DNA of 64,000 bases, from the NCBI GenBank assembly GCA_024701455.1, contig JABXYP010000001.1:686001-750000 (forward strand), written 5' to 3'. This document shows, piece by piece, positions 34,065 to 42,970 of the stretch. Position 1 is the stretch's first letter. Each line of letters opens with the position of its first letter. The notes below the pieces were generated by a model. The model was given only the letters and a program-made list of their open reading frames with translations. It was not told where the DNA came from and searched no databases. Made by a program: the position numbers and the translations under genes. The DNA is from Bacillus sp. A301a_S52. Lineage in GTDB: Bacteria > Bacillota > Bacilli > Bacillales > Salisediminibacteriaceae.

Positions 34065-34296
34065 GTAAAAATCAGGAAACGTTTGCTCATTAGATTGTTG
34101 AATGTCTAGTTATCATTCATCTCAAATATCCTGATTACCTTAAAAAGTATGAACGTACCTGTCACAAAATTAAAGACTGCTTAATGTTTGTCATGTTAAC
34201 TATAAGTGTTCTTAATAGGCAGTTAATACTTGTGCTTTATCCTTTGGAGAGAGTTAGGTGAGAGCGAAAGTGAGTAAATAAGGAGTGAATGTTTAG

Positions 34297-35433
34297 ATGG
34301 CGGATGCCCATGTACAGTTGAAAAATGTGAGTAAAAGCTACGATGGTACAACGTTTGCAGTTAAAAACACCAGTGTCACGATAGAGCCAGGTGAGTTCTT
34401 CGTTCTAGTAGGGCCTTCGGGGTGTGGAAAAAGTACATTATTACGTATGATAGCTGGACTTGAAAAAGTGACGGCAGGGCGTCTAGAGATAGGCGGTGAG
34501 CTGGCGAATGATATGTCGCCAAATAAACGGCAGCTATCCATGGTTTTTCAAAATTATGCGTTATATCCTCATTTAACAGTTGAAGAGAACATTCTCTTTG
34601 GACTAAAGGTAAGAAAAATATCAAAAAGTGAGCGGAAGCGGCGCTGTCTTGAGGCAGTAGAGATGCTTGGTATGACAGAGTATTTAAAAAGGAAGCCAAG
34701 AGAATTATCTGGTGGGCAAAGACAGCGTGTCGCATTAGCGAGAGCTGTGGTCAGTCACATGCCTATTTGTCTTATGGATGAGCCTTTATCAAACCTTGAT
34801 GCTAAACTTCGCGGGCAAATGCGTGCTGAAATTCGTCAGCTTCAGCAAGAGCTAGGCATTACGATGATTTATGTGACACACGATCAAGTAGAGGCGATGA
34901 CAATGGGAGATCGAATCATGGTATTAAAAGAAGGGGAAGTTCAACAGATTGGACGCCCTATGGATATATACAATTACCCAGCTAATACATTTGTGGCTGA
35001 GTTTATTGGGGCGCCCCCAATGAATATGGCTGTGGGGGAGCTAACACAGGGGGGGAGATTAATTGTTAAAGATGGATTTAGTTCACAAGTGATTGGGGCA
35101 GAACAAACAGCATCATTAGAAAGGCAAGTGCGCGTAGGAATCCGACCTGAAAAGCTTTTAATAGAGGCACCGATAGATGACAAACATTATATTAGTTTGT
35201 CTGGGAAGATACGCCAAGTGGAGCTTTTGGGAAATGAAACGATTCTAACATTTGACTTTGGTAACACTGTATGGAAATCGAAAGTATCTGGTCAGTGGCC
35301 GGTTAATAAAGGAGAGAACATCAGCTTTTATGTTCACGAAGAGGACATACAATTATTTCATATGGTGTCTTCAAAGCTGCTAACAGTTAAGGCTGTAAAT
35401 GATTTAGCTGTAGCATCAACTCTATATTCATAG
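34297..35433 (+). CDS. ugpC: Glycerol-3-phosphate-type ABC transporter ATP-binding protein
   Basis: 378 residues, UgpC/MalK class. Walker A GPSGCGKST, Q-loop FQNYALYPHLTV, signature LSGGQRQR, Walker B LMDEPLSNLDA, then a C-terminal regulatory OB domain (VGIRPEKLLIEAP). It drives the UgpA/UgpE permeases that follow. RBS AAGGAGTGAA. First gene of the four-gene operon ugpC-A-E-B; the usual order in E. coli (B-A-E-C) is permuted. Confidence 0.9.
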   Translation: MADAHVQLKNVSKSYDGTTFAVKNTSVTIEPGEFFVLVGPSGCGKSTLLRMIAGLEKVTAGRLEIGGELANDMSPNKRQLSMVFQNYALYPHLTVEENILFGLKVRKISKSERKRRCLEAVEMLGMTEYLKRKPRELSGGQRQRVALARAVVSHMPICLMDEPLSNLDAKLRGQMRAEIRQLQQELGITMIYVTHDQVEAMTMGDRIMVLKEGEVQQIGRPMDIYNYPANTFVAEFIGAPPMNMAVGELTQGGRLIVKDGFSSQVIGAEQTASLERQVRVGIRPEKLLIEAPIDDKHYISLSGKIRQVELLGNETILTFDFGNTVWKSKVSGQWPVNKGENISFYVHEEDIQLFHMVSSKLLTVKAVNDLAVASTLYS

Positions 35434-35446
35434 GAGGTACGAATAA

Positions 35447-36418
35447 GTGAATGACGCAACGAATTATGATTCAACTGTTAAGCAGCCTCTCACAGTAACG
35501 GAAGCGATAAAAAATCACGGTGTGAAGACGACATTATCACGATGGGAACGTTCAAAAAATTATCGGATTGCTGCTTTATATTTACTCCCATCCTTTATAT
35601 TATTTGGCTTATTTATGTTTTATCCAATGGTTAAGTCACTTTTTCTTAGCTTTTTTTTCACTGATGCTCAGGGTGAAGCCACGGCCTTTGTGGGATTTGA
35701 AAATTATACATATTTATTTCAATCTGAGACGTTCAGGCAAAGTGTGAAGGTAACCTTATTATTCGTTTTATATACAGTGCCAACAAGTGTGATTGTGTCT
35801 TTATTTTTGGCTATTATTGCAAATGAAAAACTGCGAGGCATCGGCTTTTTTAGAACTATTTTTGCCTCCACCTTAGGAATGAGTGTAGCCGCTTCAGCTG
35901 TTATTTGGCTGTTTATGTTTCACCCTACAGCCGGGATATTAAATGCTTTTTTGGGAGCAATTAATTTACCACCTGTTTCTTGGCTCCAAGATTCAACAAT
36001 GGCGCTTGTTTCAGTTGCTTTAACAACAGTCTGGATGAATACCGGATTTGCCTTTTTAATACTGCTAGGCGGCTTGCAAAACATTGATGATCATTTATAT
36101 GAAAGTGCTAAGATTGATGGCGCTGGCTATTTTTATCAACTTTTTAGAATTACAGTACCAATGCTGTCGCCTACCCTCTTCTTTATTATAACTATTACAT
36201 TTATTAATTCTTTTCAATCTTTTGGACAAGTAGATATTTTAACAGGTGGTGGCCCGGCGGAAGCAACAAACCTTATTATTTACTCCATTTATCGTGAAGC
36301 GTTTGTTTACTATCAATTTGGGCCAGCTAGTGCACAAGTCGTTGTTCTATTTTTAGCTGTCCTCGTGTTGACACTCCTACAATTTAAGTTTGGAGAAAGG
36401 AAGGTGCATTACCAGTGA
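35447..36418 (+). CDS. ugpA: Glycerol-3-phosphate-type ABC transporter permease UgpA
   Basis: 323 residues. A 40-residue polar N-terminus, then six membrane segments with the sugar-permease opening FYPMVKSLFLSFF and coupling loop YESAKIDGAGYFYQLF, followed by MLSPTLFFI. GTG start directly after TAGGAGGTACGAATAA. Its stop overlaps the ugpE start (TGATG). Acts as a heterodimer with UgpE. Confidence 0.92.
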   Translation: MNDATNYDSTVKQPLTVTEAIKNHGVKTTLSRWERSKNYRIAALYLLPSFILFGLFMFYPMVKSLFLSFFFTDAQGEATAFVGFENYTYLFQSETFRQSVKVTLLFVLYTVPTSVIVSLFLAIIANEKLRGIGFFRTIFASTLGMSVAASAVIWLFMFHPTAGILNAFLGAINLPPVSWLQDSTMALVSVALTTVWMNTGFAFLILLGGLQNIDDHLYESAKIDGAGYFYQLFRITVPMLSPTLFFIITITFINSFQSFGQVDILTGGGPAEATNLIIYSIYREAFVYYQFGPASAQVVVLFLAVLVLTLLQFKFGERKVHYQ

Positions 36419-37221
36419 TGAGAAAAGGCATGTTATATGTCCTTCTAAGTATTTCTGGATTAGCCTTATTTTTTCCAATCATATATGCTTTTTCAGTTAG
36501 TTTTATGACGAGTGATGATATTCTGCAACGTTCTTTGATTCCTACGAATCCAACCTTTCAAAATTATGTAGATATGTTTGCATCAGTGCCTATTGGACAC
36601 TATTTATTAAATAGCTTTATAGTGGCCGCAGTGACAACACTCGGTATGTTGTGTGTCAGTGCCCTAGCGGCATTTATCTTTGCCTTCGTGCCATTTAAAG
36701 GGCGAGGAGGAGTGTTCATATTAGTTATTTCAACACTCCTTATTCCATGGGAAGCGACGATGATTCCAAATTTTTTAACGATCCAATCGTTCGGGTGGAT
36801 GAATCATTACCTCGGTCTTACAGTTCCTTTTTTCGCTCTTGCCTTCGGGATATTTTTATTAAGGCAGCATTTTAAGACCGTTCCTCAAGAATTATATGAA
36901 GCGGCTCAAGTGGAAGGGTTATCCACGTTTCAAATTTTTTATAAGGTGGTGATCCCATACGCTAAGACGAGCTTTGTGACCTTGGGTATTTTTGGATTTT
37001 TGACAACGTGGAACATGTATTTATGGCCATTACTCGTGACGACCAACGATTCTGTTCGTACTGTGCAAATTGGATTAAGGCGTCTGCAGGCAGATGAAGT
37101 AGCAACTAATTGGGGAATTGTGATGGCAGGTGTTGTCATGGTTATTTTACCTACATTAATTTTACTTATGATTGGCCAAAAACAGTTACAAAAAGGTTTA
37201 ACAAAAGGGGCACTTAAATAA
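36418..37221 (+). CDS. ugpE: Glycerol-3-phosphate-type ABC transporter permease UgpE
   Basis: About 267 residues, six membrane segments. It carries the CUT1 coupling loop ELYEAAQVEGLSTFQIFYKV and the conserved TTWNMYLWPLLVT stretch seen in UgpE proteins. The ATG was chosen at the TGATG junction with ugpA, with GGAAGG upstream; GTG 36415 also fits. It ends overlapping an ATG, but ugpB more likely starts 21 bp later. Confidence 0.92.
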   Translation: MRKGMLYVLLSISGLALFFPIIYAFSVSFMTSDDILQRSLIPTNPTFQNYVDMFASVPIGHYLLNSFIVAAVTTLGMLCVSALAAFIFAFVPFKGRGGVFILVISTLLIPWEATMIPNFLTIQSFGWMNHYLGLTVPFFALAFGIFLLRQHFKTVPQELYEAAQVEGLSTFQIFYKVVIPYAKTSFVTLGIFGFLTTWNMYLWPLLVTTNDSVRTVQIGLRRLQADEVATNWGIVMAGVVMVILPTLILLMIGQKQLQKGLTKGALK

Positions 37222-37241
37222 TGAAACTGGGAGTCGATGAT

Positions 37242-38621
37242 ATGAAAAAAATGACTAAATGTTTTTTTACTTTCGCATTCATGTTAACAGTGGCGACAGG
37301 TTGCCAAACTAATGATGAGGAAGAAGCCACCGCGAATGAACCTGTAGCAGAGCAAGAAGAAAACAATGATTCTAATATGGAAACTAACGAAAAAGACGAC
37401 GTAATTGAGATTGAATTTTGGCATGCGATGGGGGGAGGACTTGGTGATACGTTGGAAGCATTAATTAGTGATTATAATGCCTCACAATCGGATTATCATA
37501 TTATCCCTGAATATCAAGGATCCTATGAAGAGCTTTTAACACAGTTCAGAACGGTGGGAGGCACTGACACCGCTCCAGGCCTTATTCAAATGTTTGAAGT
37601 GGGGACTAAATATATGATTGAAAGTGATTATATTATCCCTGTTCAAGAATGGATTGATCGTGATAATTATGATATTACTCAGCTAGAAGAAAACATTTTA
37701 AGCTATTATTTGGTCAATGAAGAACTTTACTCAATGCCATTTAATTCCTCCACACCAGCCCTTTTTTACAATAAAGAGATGTTTGAAGAAGTGGGTTTAG
37801 ACCCTGAAAATCCCCCGAGTACGTTTAGTGAAGTAGCTGAAGCGGCAGAACTATTAACAAATGACGATACGTATGGTTTTTCTATGCTTGGGCACGGCTG
37901 GTTCTTTGAACAGCTTATTTCAACACAAGGTGCCGATTACGTTGATGAAGAAAATGGACGTGGAGCAGATGCGAATGAAGCGCTCTTTGGTGGAGATGAA
38001 GGGCTACGAGCATACGAATGGTTGGCGGACATGAATGACTCAGGTACCTTTAATTATTATGGGCGTGATTGGGATGATTTACGTGCCGCATTCCAGACAG
38101 AAAATGTTGCTATGTATATGGACTCTTCCGCAGGGACGAAAGAAATGGTGGATAACGCAAGTTTTGAAGTTGGGGTGGCGTATATTCCACATGCTGATGA
38201 AGTAGAGCGACACGGAGTCGTCATAGGTGGTGCTTCTGTATGGATGGGAAGTGGCATTAGTGACAAACAGCAAGAGGCGGCGTGGGACTTTATGAAATGG
38301 TTCAACGAGCCGGAAGTACAAGCGGAATGGCATGTGAATACAGGTTATTTCTCAACAAATCCCGCTGCTTATGAAGAAGCTATCGTTCATGAAGAACATG
38401 AAAGTTACCCACAGTTAACAGTACCTATTGCTCAATTACAAGATACGATTCCTGCGTCAGCTACTCAGGGGGCATTGATTAGTGTCTTTCCTGAATCGCG
38501 GGAACAGGTCGTAACGTCACTCGAAGCATTATATCAAGGAACTAGTCCGGAAGAGGCATTACAGCAAGCGGTAGAGGGAACGAATCGGGCGATTGATGTG
38601 GCAAAGCGTGCCTCAGAATAA
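37242..38621 (+). CDS. ugpB: Glycerol-3-phosphate-binding lipoprotein UgpB
   Basis: About 459 residues from ATG 37242 behind GGGAG; ATG 37221 is in frame. Lipobox VATGCQ, a Glu/Asn linker, then an extracellular solute-binding family 1 fold closely following UgpB: SMPFNSSTPALFYNKEMFEE, VGLDPENPP, VIGGASVWMG and EWHVNTGYFSTNPAAYEEA. These segments contain residues that contact glycerol-3-phosphate in E. coli UgpB, so the substrate call is fairly secure. It ends before a strong terminator. Confidence 0.9.
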   Translation: MKKMTKCFFTFAFMLTVATGCQTNDEEEATANEPVAEQEENNDSNMETNEKDDVIEIEFWHAMGGGLGDTLEALISDYNASQSDYHIIPEYQGSYEELLTQFRTVGGTDTAPGLIQMFEVGTKYMIESDYIIPVQEWIDRDNYDITQLEENILSYYLVNEELYSMPFNSSTPALFYNKEMFEEVGLDPENPPSTFSEVAEAAELLTNDDTYGFSMLGHGWFFEQLISTQGADYVDEENGRGADANEALFGGDEGLRAYEWLADMNDSGTFNYYGRDWDDLRAAFQTENVAMYMDSSAGTKEMVDNASFEVGVAYIPHADEVERHGVVIGGASVWMGSGISDKQQEAAWDFMKWFNEPEVQAEWHVNTGYFSTNPAAYEEAIVHEEHESYPQLTVPIAQLQDTIPASATQGALISVFPESREQVVTSLEALYQGTSPEEALQQAVEGTNRAIDVAKRASE

Positions 38622-38644
38622 CGGTAAATAACCCCTTTTATTGT

Positions 38645-38690
38645 AAAAAACACTTATTTCATCTATATATAGATGAGATAAGTGTTTTTT
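38645..38690. terminator. Terminator of the ugp operon
   Basis: AAAAAACACTTAT pairs with ATAAGTGTTTTTT and the inner TCATCTATA/TATAGATGA extends the stem; a single mismatch. About 46 bp long, 23 bp after the ugpB stop. Confidence 0.92.
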
Positions 38691-38778
38691 GATGTGAATC
38701 CCATCAAGAACTTATGATAAAGGACATTTTTAATCACACTATAGTAATTGGTAGCGGGCAGTTTAGACATCTTTATCA

Positions 38779-38935
38779 TTTTATCACGATAAGCGTCTGT
38801 AAAGTGCCCGCCTCAAAATAGAGAGGAGAGCTACCTCTATATTAGGGAGAAACAACGAGCGCTAATGTTCTGATTGACTCTTTGCCAGTCAGTGGGAAAA
38901 AACGAAAACTCCCACTGGTTGTAGGTTTGTTGTAT
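38779..38935 (+). repeat. Dispersed structured repeat, copy H (full-length)
   Basis: TTTATCACGATAAGCGTC at the left; TGCCCGCCTCAAAATAGAGA, GCTAATGTTCTGATTGACTC and a right hairpin CCAGTCAGTGGG/CTCCCACTGG; right end GGTTTGTTGTAT. 157 bp. It lies between the ugp terminator and a short membrane-peptide gene, in the 451-bp gap before sigX. Confidence 0.88.
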
Positions 38936-39072
38936 AGCGATGTTCACATGACCTTCACGGGTAATTCTCTATTATTGTGGTTTCTATGGAGAATGTCCAC
39001 CATGTTATAGCTAAGCTTTTTATTTTTCTATATAATGTGATGAGACTCTATTCAATGAGAAGGTGACAAAAT

Positions 39073-39165
39073 TGAAACTTAAAAATTGGCAATTAGCATT
39101 AGTCTTACTCGTAATTGGATTCATAGGAGGAGCCCTTTACTGGGTTTGGGCACTAACCTGGTAGA
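39073..39165 (+). CDS. Small hydrophobic membrane peptide, 30 residues
   Basis: TTG start behind GAAGGTGAC at good spacing. The product begins MKLKNWQLALVLLVIGFIGG and ends ALYWVWALTW: a basic start, one membrane helix and a Trp-rich end. It lies about 95 bp upstream of sigX and outside the sigX autoregulatory promoter. Coding is inferred from the ribosome site and the coherent membrane-peptide composition; no family recognised. Confidence 0.5.
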
Positions 39166-39207
39166 ATGACATATCCTCATAAATTATAGATATTTCTCAA
39201 AATGATG

Positions 39208-39233
39208 TGTAACAGAGAGAATAAAATGTCGAC
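39208..39233 (+). promoter_or_regulatory. SigX-type autoregulatory ECF promoter
   Basis: TGTAAC (39208-39213), 16-bp spacer, CGAC (39230-39233). This is the known B. subtilis SigX promoter pattern, placed 28 bp upstream of the sigX start codon. Confidence 0.8.
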
Positions 39234-39260
39234 CAATATATTAGTCAGGGAGGGAACGAT

Positions 39261-39809
39261 GTGAGAGAGGAGTTTGAGCGGTTATATCAAACCTATCACC
39301 AACAACTTTTCCAATACCTCTTTTACCTTGTGCGAAACCGAGAAACAGCAGAAGAACTCGTGCAAGAAGTTTATATAAAAGTTTTAAATTCTTACGAAAC
39401 GTTTGAAGGGAAAAGCAGTGAGAAGACTTGGCTTTACTCCATTGCGAAGCATGTGGCGATCGATTGGATAAGAAAGCAGTCCCGCAAAAAGCGTAAATCT
39501 GAAGGGAAAGAGTATGAATGGAGTGAGCGGGAATTTGAAATAGAAGACAACTACCCTTTACCTGAAGAAATCATAGTACAAAAGGAAGAAGTGCAGCACA
39601 TCTATAAAATGCTTGAAAAGTGTAGTCAAGATCAACAGCAAGTCGTTTTACTCCGCTATATTCAATCCCTTTCTATAGCTGAAACTGCTGACATATTAGG
39701 ATGGACTGAAAGTAAAGTTAAAACGACACAGCACCGTGCAATTAAAGCATTGAAAAGACATTTGGAAGAGGCGGATGCTGCGCTGGGTGAAAAGGAGGTA
39801 AGTAAATGA
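39261..39809 (+). CDS. sigX: ECF RNA polymerase sigma factor SigX
   Basis: 182 residues with region 2 (YLFYLVRNRETAEELVQEVYIK, SSEKTWLYSIAKHVAIDWIR) and region 4 (SLSIAETADILGWTESKVKT). Side by side it follows B. subtilis SigX closely, including YQTYHQQLFQYLFY and KTWLYSIA. SigX controls cell-envelope modification genes against cationic peptides. GTG start behind AGGGAGGGA. It overlaps rsiX by 4 bp and is preceded by a SigX-type promoter, implying autoregulation. Confidence 0.88.
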   Translation: MREEFERLYQTYHQQLFQYLFYLVRNRETAEELVQEVYIKVLNSYETFEGKSSEKTWLYSIAKHVAIDWIRKQSRKKRKSEGKEYEWSEREFEIEDNYPLPEEIIVQKEEVQHIYKMLEKCSQDQQQVVLLRYIQSLSIAETADILGWTESKVKTTQHRAIKALKRHLEEADAALGEKEVSK

Positions 39810-41044
39810 ACAACAAAAAATGGTCGGAAGAAGATGTAGAGAGAACGTTGACAAAGCTTCCTCCCGTCCAAGATAGGCAAACTAAAGATGCCCTTTTCCA
39901 AGCGATAGAGAGCAGGACAGAAAAGGAACTGCCCACACGCTTTTCACCGCGAAAAAAGAAGCCCTGGATCTTTCCGACAATGGCTTCAGCGGCAGCAGTA
40001 CTTTTAGCTATTCTTATTATTCCTCCTTTCTTTACAAGTGATAATCAACTGACGACAGATAATGTGAATCAAGAAGAGTTAAATAGTAACGCAACGAATC
40101 AGTTAGAAAACAATGATTTAAATGATACTGATCTGGAGTCTCCTGAGGTGGCTGTGAATAATAATGAGGAAGAAGAACTTCCAGAAGCACCATCTATAGA
40201 AAGTAATGACAACGAAACACTCAATGAACTTGACGGGCACGAGCCAGTACACGTGATGACTAAACCAGCAAGAGTTGCTACCGTTGCTTATATTGCAAAG
40301 AGCTACTCTGTTGGAGAGGGAAGTAGTGCTAACCACTATATTACGGTGGAAGAGTACGAACTAGATGAGTCGGTTAATAGAGAGAAGGCACTGCTTACTT
40401 CAGTTAAAGAGAGCGATACAACATCAGGTCACTATTTAAATAGTCTACAGGATGTTACGACGAGTGGTGACACAGTTCAGCTTCACTTTACTGATACAAC
40501 AGCTCTCCAAGCATTAAGCTCTCAAGAATATACCTTTATCGAAGAAATGTTCCAGGAAATTGTACCATTATATGGGTACAACGAAGTGGAATTCCTTGTT
40601 GATGAAGAGCCTGGCGTCATTTTAGGTCCACAAGGAATGGCAGAATCTTTGAATGTGATCACACATAATAGAGGTTATTATCTCGTCGAGGAAAATAACG
40701 AAAGTGTTTTAATAAGTGCTAGAATGGCGGGAGAAGAAACACAAGAAGATGGGACTCCCTTAACATTTGAACAAACGGTGGAGAAAATGGCGACTACAGA
40801 AGACGAGGAAGATTGGTATGAATCAGCCATTCCTTCACCTGTTGAGGTTACAAGTGTAACGATTCCTGGTGATACAGCAAGAGTTGGTTACCGTATTGTC
40901 GAAGATGAAGAAATAGAAGAGGAAAGACTTAACTTGTTTTTTGAAGCACTCAAGCTAACCGCTAAATCCTTTACCCTTGATTCATTGGAAATTATCAACG
41001 TAGATAGTGGAGACACTGTCATGTATGATATGGAAGATAATTAA
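39806..41044 (+). CDS. rsiX: Anti-sigma factor RsiX with extracellular GerMN-like region
   Basis: 412 residues. The first 55 are cytoplasmic and bind sigma (WSEEDVERTLTKLPPVQD); one membrane helix at about 52-74 (IFPTMASAAAVLLAILIIPP); then a 60-residue Asn/Glu linker and an extracellular domain with a GerMN-like segment ending FLVDEEPGVILG. The architecture matches B. subtilis RsiX, but with a longer acidic linker. It holds SigX at the membrane until an envelope signal arrives. Translationally coupled to sigX. Confidence 0.87.
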   Translation: MNNKKWSEEDVERTLTKLPPVQDRQTKDALFQAIESRTEKELPTRFSPRKKKPWIFPTMASAAAVLLAILIIPPFFTSDNQLTTDNVNQEELNSNATNQLENNDLNDTDLESPEVAVNNNEEEELPEAPSIESNDNETLNELDGHEPVHVMTKPARVATVAYIAKSYSVGEGSSANHYITVEEYELDESVNREKALLTSVKESDTTSGHYLNSLQDVTTSGDTVQLHFTDTTALQALSSQEYTFIEEMFQEIVPLYGYNEVEFLVDEEPGVILGPQGMAESLNVITHNRGYYLVEENNESVLISARMAGEETQEDGTPLTFEQTVEKMATTEDEEDWYESAIPSPVEVTSVTIPGDTARVGYRIVEDEEIEEERLNLFFEALKLTAKSFTLDSLEIINVDSGDTVMYDMEDN

Positions 41045-41120
41045 GGGACATAAATAATGCTCCTTTTTTAATTGAGTTGATTTAAATAAAAGGAAGCTTA
41101 CCATAAAGAGTCCACAATCT

Positions 41121-41157
41121 GGCTGTTGAGAGAAATCCTCTTGACAGCCTTTATTTT
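41121..41157 (+). terminator. Terminator of sigX-rsiX
   Basis: GGCTGTTGAGAG (41121-41132) pairs with CTCTTGACAGCC (41138-41149) with two wobbles, followed by TTTATTTT. Confidence 0.82.
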
Positions 41158-41229
41158 AATCAAGTTATAAGAGAATAAACTTCCTACATTAAGCTATCGA
41201 ATAGTAATAGTGATCTAAAAGAGAATTTC

Positions 41230-41355
41230 TTTATTACAGATAACAGTCTGTAAAAAGCTCGACTAAAAATAGAGAGGAGCTAAATCTATTTAGCGGGAGA
41301 TAACGGACGCTAATGTCCTGATTCAGTCAACCCTCACTGCTGATGGGCGCTTTAT
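41230..41355 (+). repeat. Dispersed structured repeat, copy I
   Basis: TTTATTACAGATAACAGTC at the left, TAAAAATAGAGAGGAGCTAA, TCTATTTAGCGGGAG, ACGGACGCTAATGTCCTGATT, then a degenerate right part ending GGGCGCTTTAT. The inner stem AAATAGA/TCTATTT is perfect. Its right end overlaps the rocR stop codon (41352-41354), so the insertion abuts or trims the end of rocR. Confidence 0.82.
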
Positions 41356-42752
41356 AAGTTAAATTTTCTCCGGCGGTACTGTAAGCTTTGACGTTTAATA
41401 CCTAACTTTTCTGCTGCTTGACTAATGTTACCGTTATACATAGAAAGGACATTAGCGATATACATTTTTTCTACTTCTTCTATATAAGTATGAAGAGGTT
41501 TGACAGCCGGCTCCACTGTTTTCTGGTTAAATATGTTAGCCTCGCCAATCGTAACGTGATTAGTAGGATGGGGGAATTTTTTTCGAATGTGAATAGGCAA
41601 GTGAATAGTATGAATCGGTTCGTCGTAATCAATTAAATTCATGGCCCCTTCAATCATATGTTCTAACTCCCGGACGTTACCTGGCCAATCGTATTGTTGA
41701 AAAAAAAGGCTCACTTCATCTGTAAGCCTTGGAACATGTAATTGGAAGCGCTGATTGTACTTTTGTACAAAATGGTCGGCTAATAATGAAATGTCTTCTT
41801 TTCGTTTCCTGAGAGGTGGTACTGTAAGTGAGACGACGCTTAGACGGTAGTATAAATCCTCTCTTAGACGGTTTTTTTCAAGAGAAAGCAAAGGGTCTTC
41901 GTTCACTGTTGCAATAATTCGAACATCTATCGTTCGATTCTTAGTGTCACCTATACGCCTAATGGATTTTTCTTGAATGGCCCGCAGTAATTTTGCTTGT
42001 AGTGATGCATTTAACGAATTAATTTCGTCAAGCATTAATGTACCGCCATCTGCTTGTTCAAATAAGCCCGGGTGGTCAGTAGCACCAGTGAAAGCTCCCT
42101 TTACAGATCCGAATAAGATACCTTCAATTAAGGAATCAGGGAGAGCGGCACAGTTTTGACTAATAAATGGTTTTGAGGATCTATGACTACCATTATGAAT
42201 GCTTTGTGCAAATAATTCTTTTCCCGTACCAGTCTCACCAGAAATAAGCACAGATGACGATGTTCTAGTGGCCCGTTGAGCGTTATGAATAACTTCTTTA
42301 ATTGCAGATGAATTCCCGATAATTTGCTCAAAAGTAAATTTGGCATCTTGTTTCTCTCTGGAAGTCTCACGGGTCAGGCGTTCAAGTTTCGTGATGTCTT
42401 TTGCAATTTCAACTGCCCCTATCCTCATTTCGTTATGAATAAGGGGGAAGGTATCATTGATCGTTGTAATTTCCTGGCCTTTAAAATTAAAATAAGTTTG
42501 TTTGGCGTTACGAAGAGTGCTCCCTTTACTTAACGCTTGTAGTAGCCGGCTTTCTTCCTCAGAATTAAATAAAAAAATATCCATAATAGACTTATTTAAA
42601 ACTTCTTCTTTATTCATGTCTTCAATTTCAGACATTTTTTTATTGTAAATAATGGACTTTCCTTCGTGGTTGATAACGTGTATGCCAATATCAATGGCAT
42701 CGAGAAGTTGTCTATATACTTCTGGTAATTGAGGTATCTCCTTAAACATCAT
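41352..42752 (-). CDS. rocR: Sigma-54-dependent activator of arginine/ornithine catabolism
   Basis: 466 residues against 461 in B. subtilis. An N-terminal PAS domain (DAIDIGIHVINHEGKSIIYN), central AAA+ domain with Walker A GETGTGKE, the sigma-54 contact motif region GAFTGA (VKGAFTGATDH) and Walker B-like LMLDEI, and a C-terminal Fis-type helix-turn-helix (ISQAAEKLGIKRQSLQYR). It activates roc promoters with ornithine or citrulline. It is divergent from rocA, with likely binding sites between them. RBS GGAGGGG. Confidence 0.93.
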   Translation of the reverse strand: MMFKEIPQLPEVYRQLLDAIDIGIHVINHEGKSIIYNKKMSEIEDMNKEEVLNKSIMDIFLFNSEEESRLLQALSKGSTLRNAKQTYFNFKGQEITTINDTFPLIHNEMRIGAVEIAKDITKLERLTRETSREKQDAKFTFEQIIGNSSAIKEVIHNAQRATRTSSSVLISGETGTGKELFAQSIHNGSHRSSKPFISQNCAALPDSLIEGILFGSVKGAFTGATDHPGLFEQADGGTLMLDEINSLNASLQAKLLRAIQEKSIRRIGDTKNRTIDVRIIATVNEDPLLSLEKNRLREDLYYRLSVVSLTVPPLRKRKEDISLLADHFVQKYNQRFQLHVPRLTDEVSLFFQQYDWPGNVRELEHMIEGAMNLIDYDEPIHTIHLPIHIRKKFPHPTNHVTIGEANIFNQKTVEPAVKPLHTYIEEVEKMYIANVLSMYNGNISQAAEKLGIKRQSLQYRRRKFNL

Positions 42753-42801
42753 GCAACCCCTCCTCTTTAGTGTTTAATTCTACAAAGCTCATTGAACCTC
42801 C

Positions 42802-42841
42802 TGCAAAATAGTTTTGCTATTATTCGTAATAATATTTTGCA
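42802..42841 (+). promoter_or_regulatory. Putative RocR activating sequence (UAS)
   Basis: TGCAAAA-TAG-TTTTGCT (42802-42818) is an almost perfect inverted repeat. A further half-site TTTTGCA is at 42835-42841. Such TGCAAAA/TTTTGCA palindromes are the known RocR sites, and they lie 60-100 bp upstream of the -24/-12 promoter. Confidence 0.65.
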
Positions 42842-42901
42842 TGCCATGAATTTGTGCAGTGTGACCACCAATCAAAAGGCTTTACGACGAAATTAAAAAG
42901 T

Positions 42902-42917
42902 TGGCACAATTTTTGCA
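42902..42917 (+). promoter_or_regulatory. Sigma-54 (SigL) -24/-12 promoter of rocA
   Basis: TGGCAC-N5-TTGCA, a full match to the sigma-54 consensus with invariant GG (42904-42905) and GC (42915-42916). 54 bp upstream of the rocA start. Confidence 0.9.
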
Positions 42918-42970
42918 ACATTATAAAAGTGAGAATTTTAACTATGAGATTTAAAGGAGTGGATTTGATC

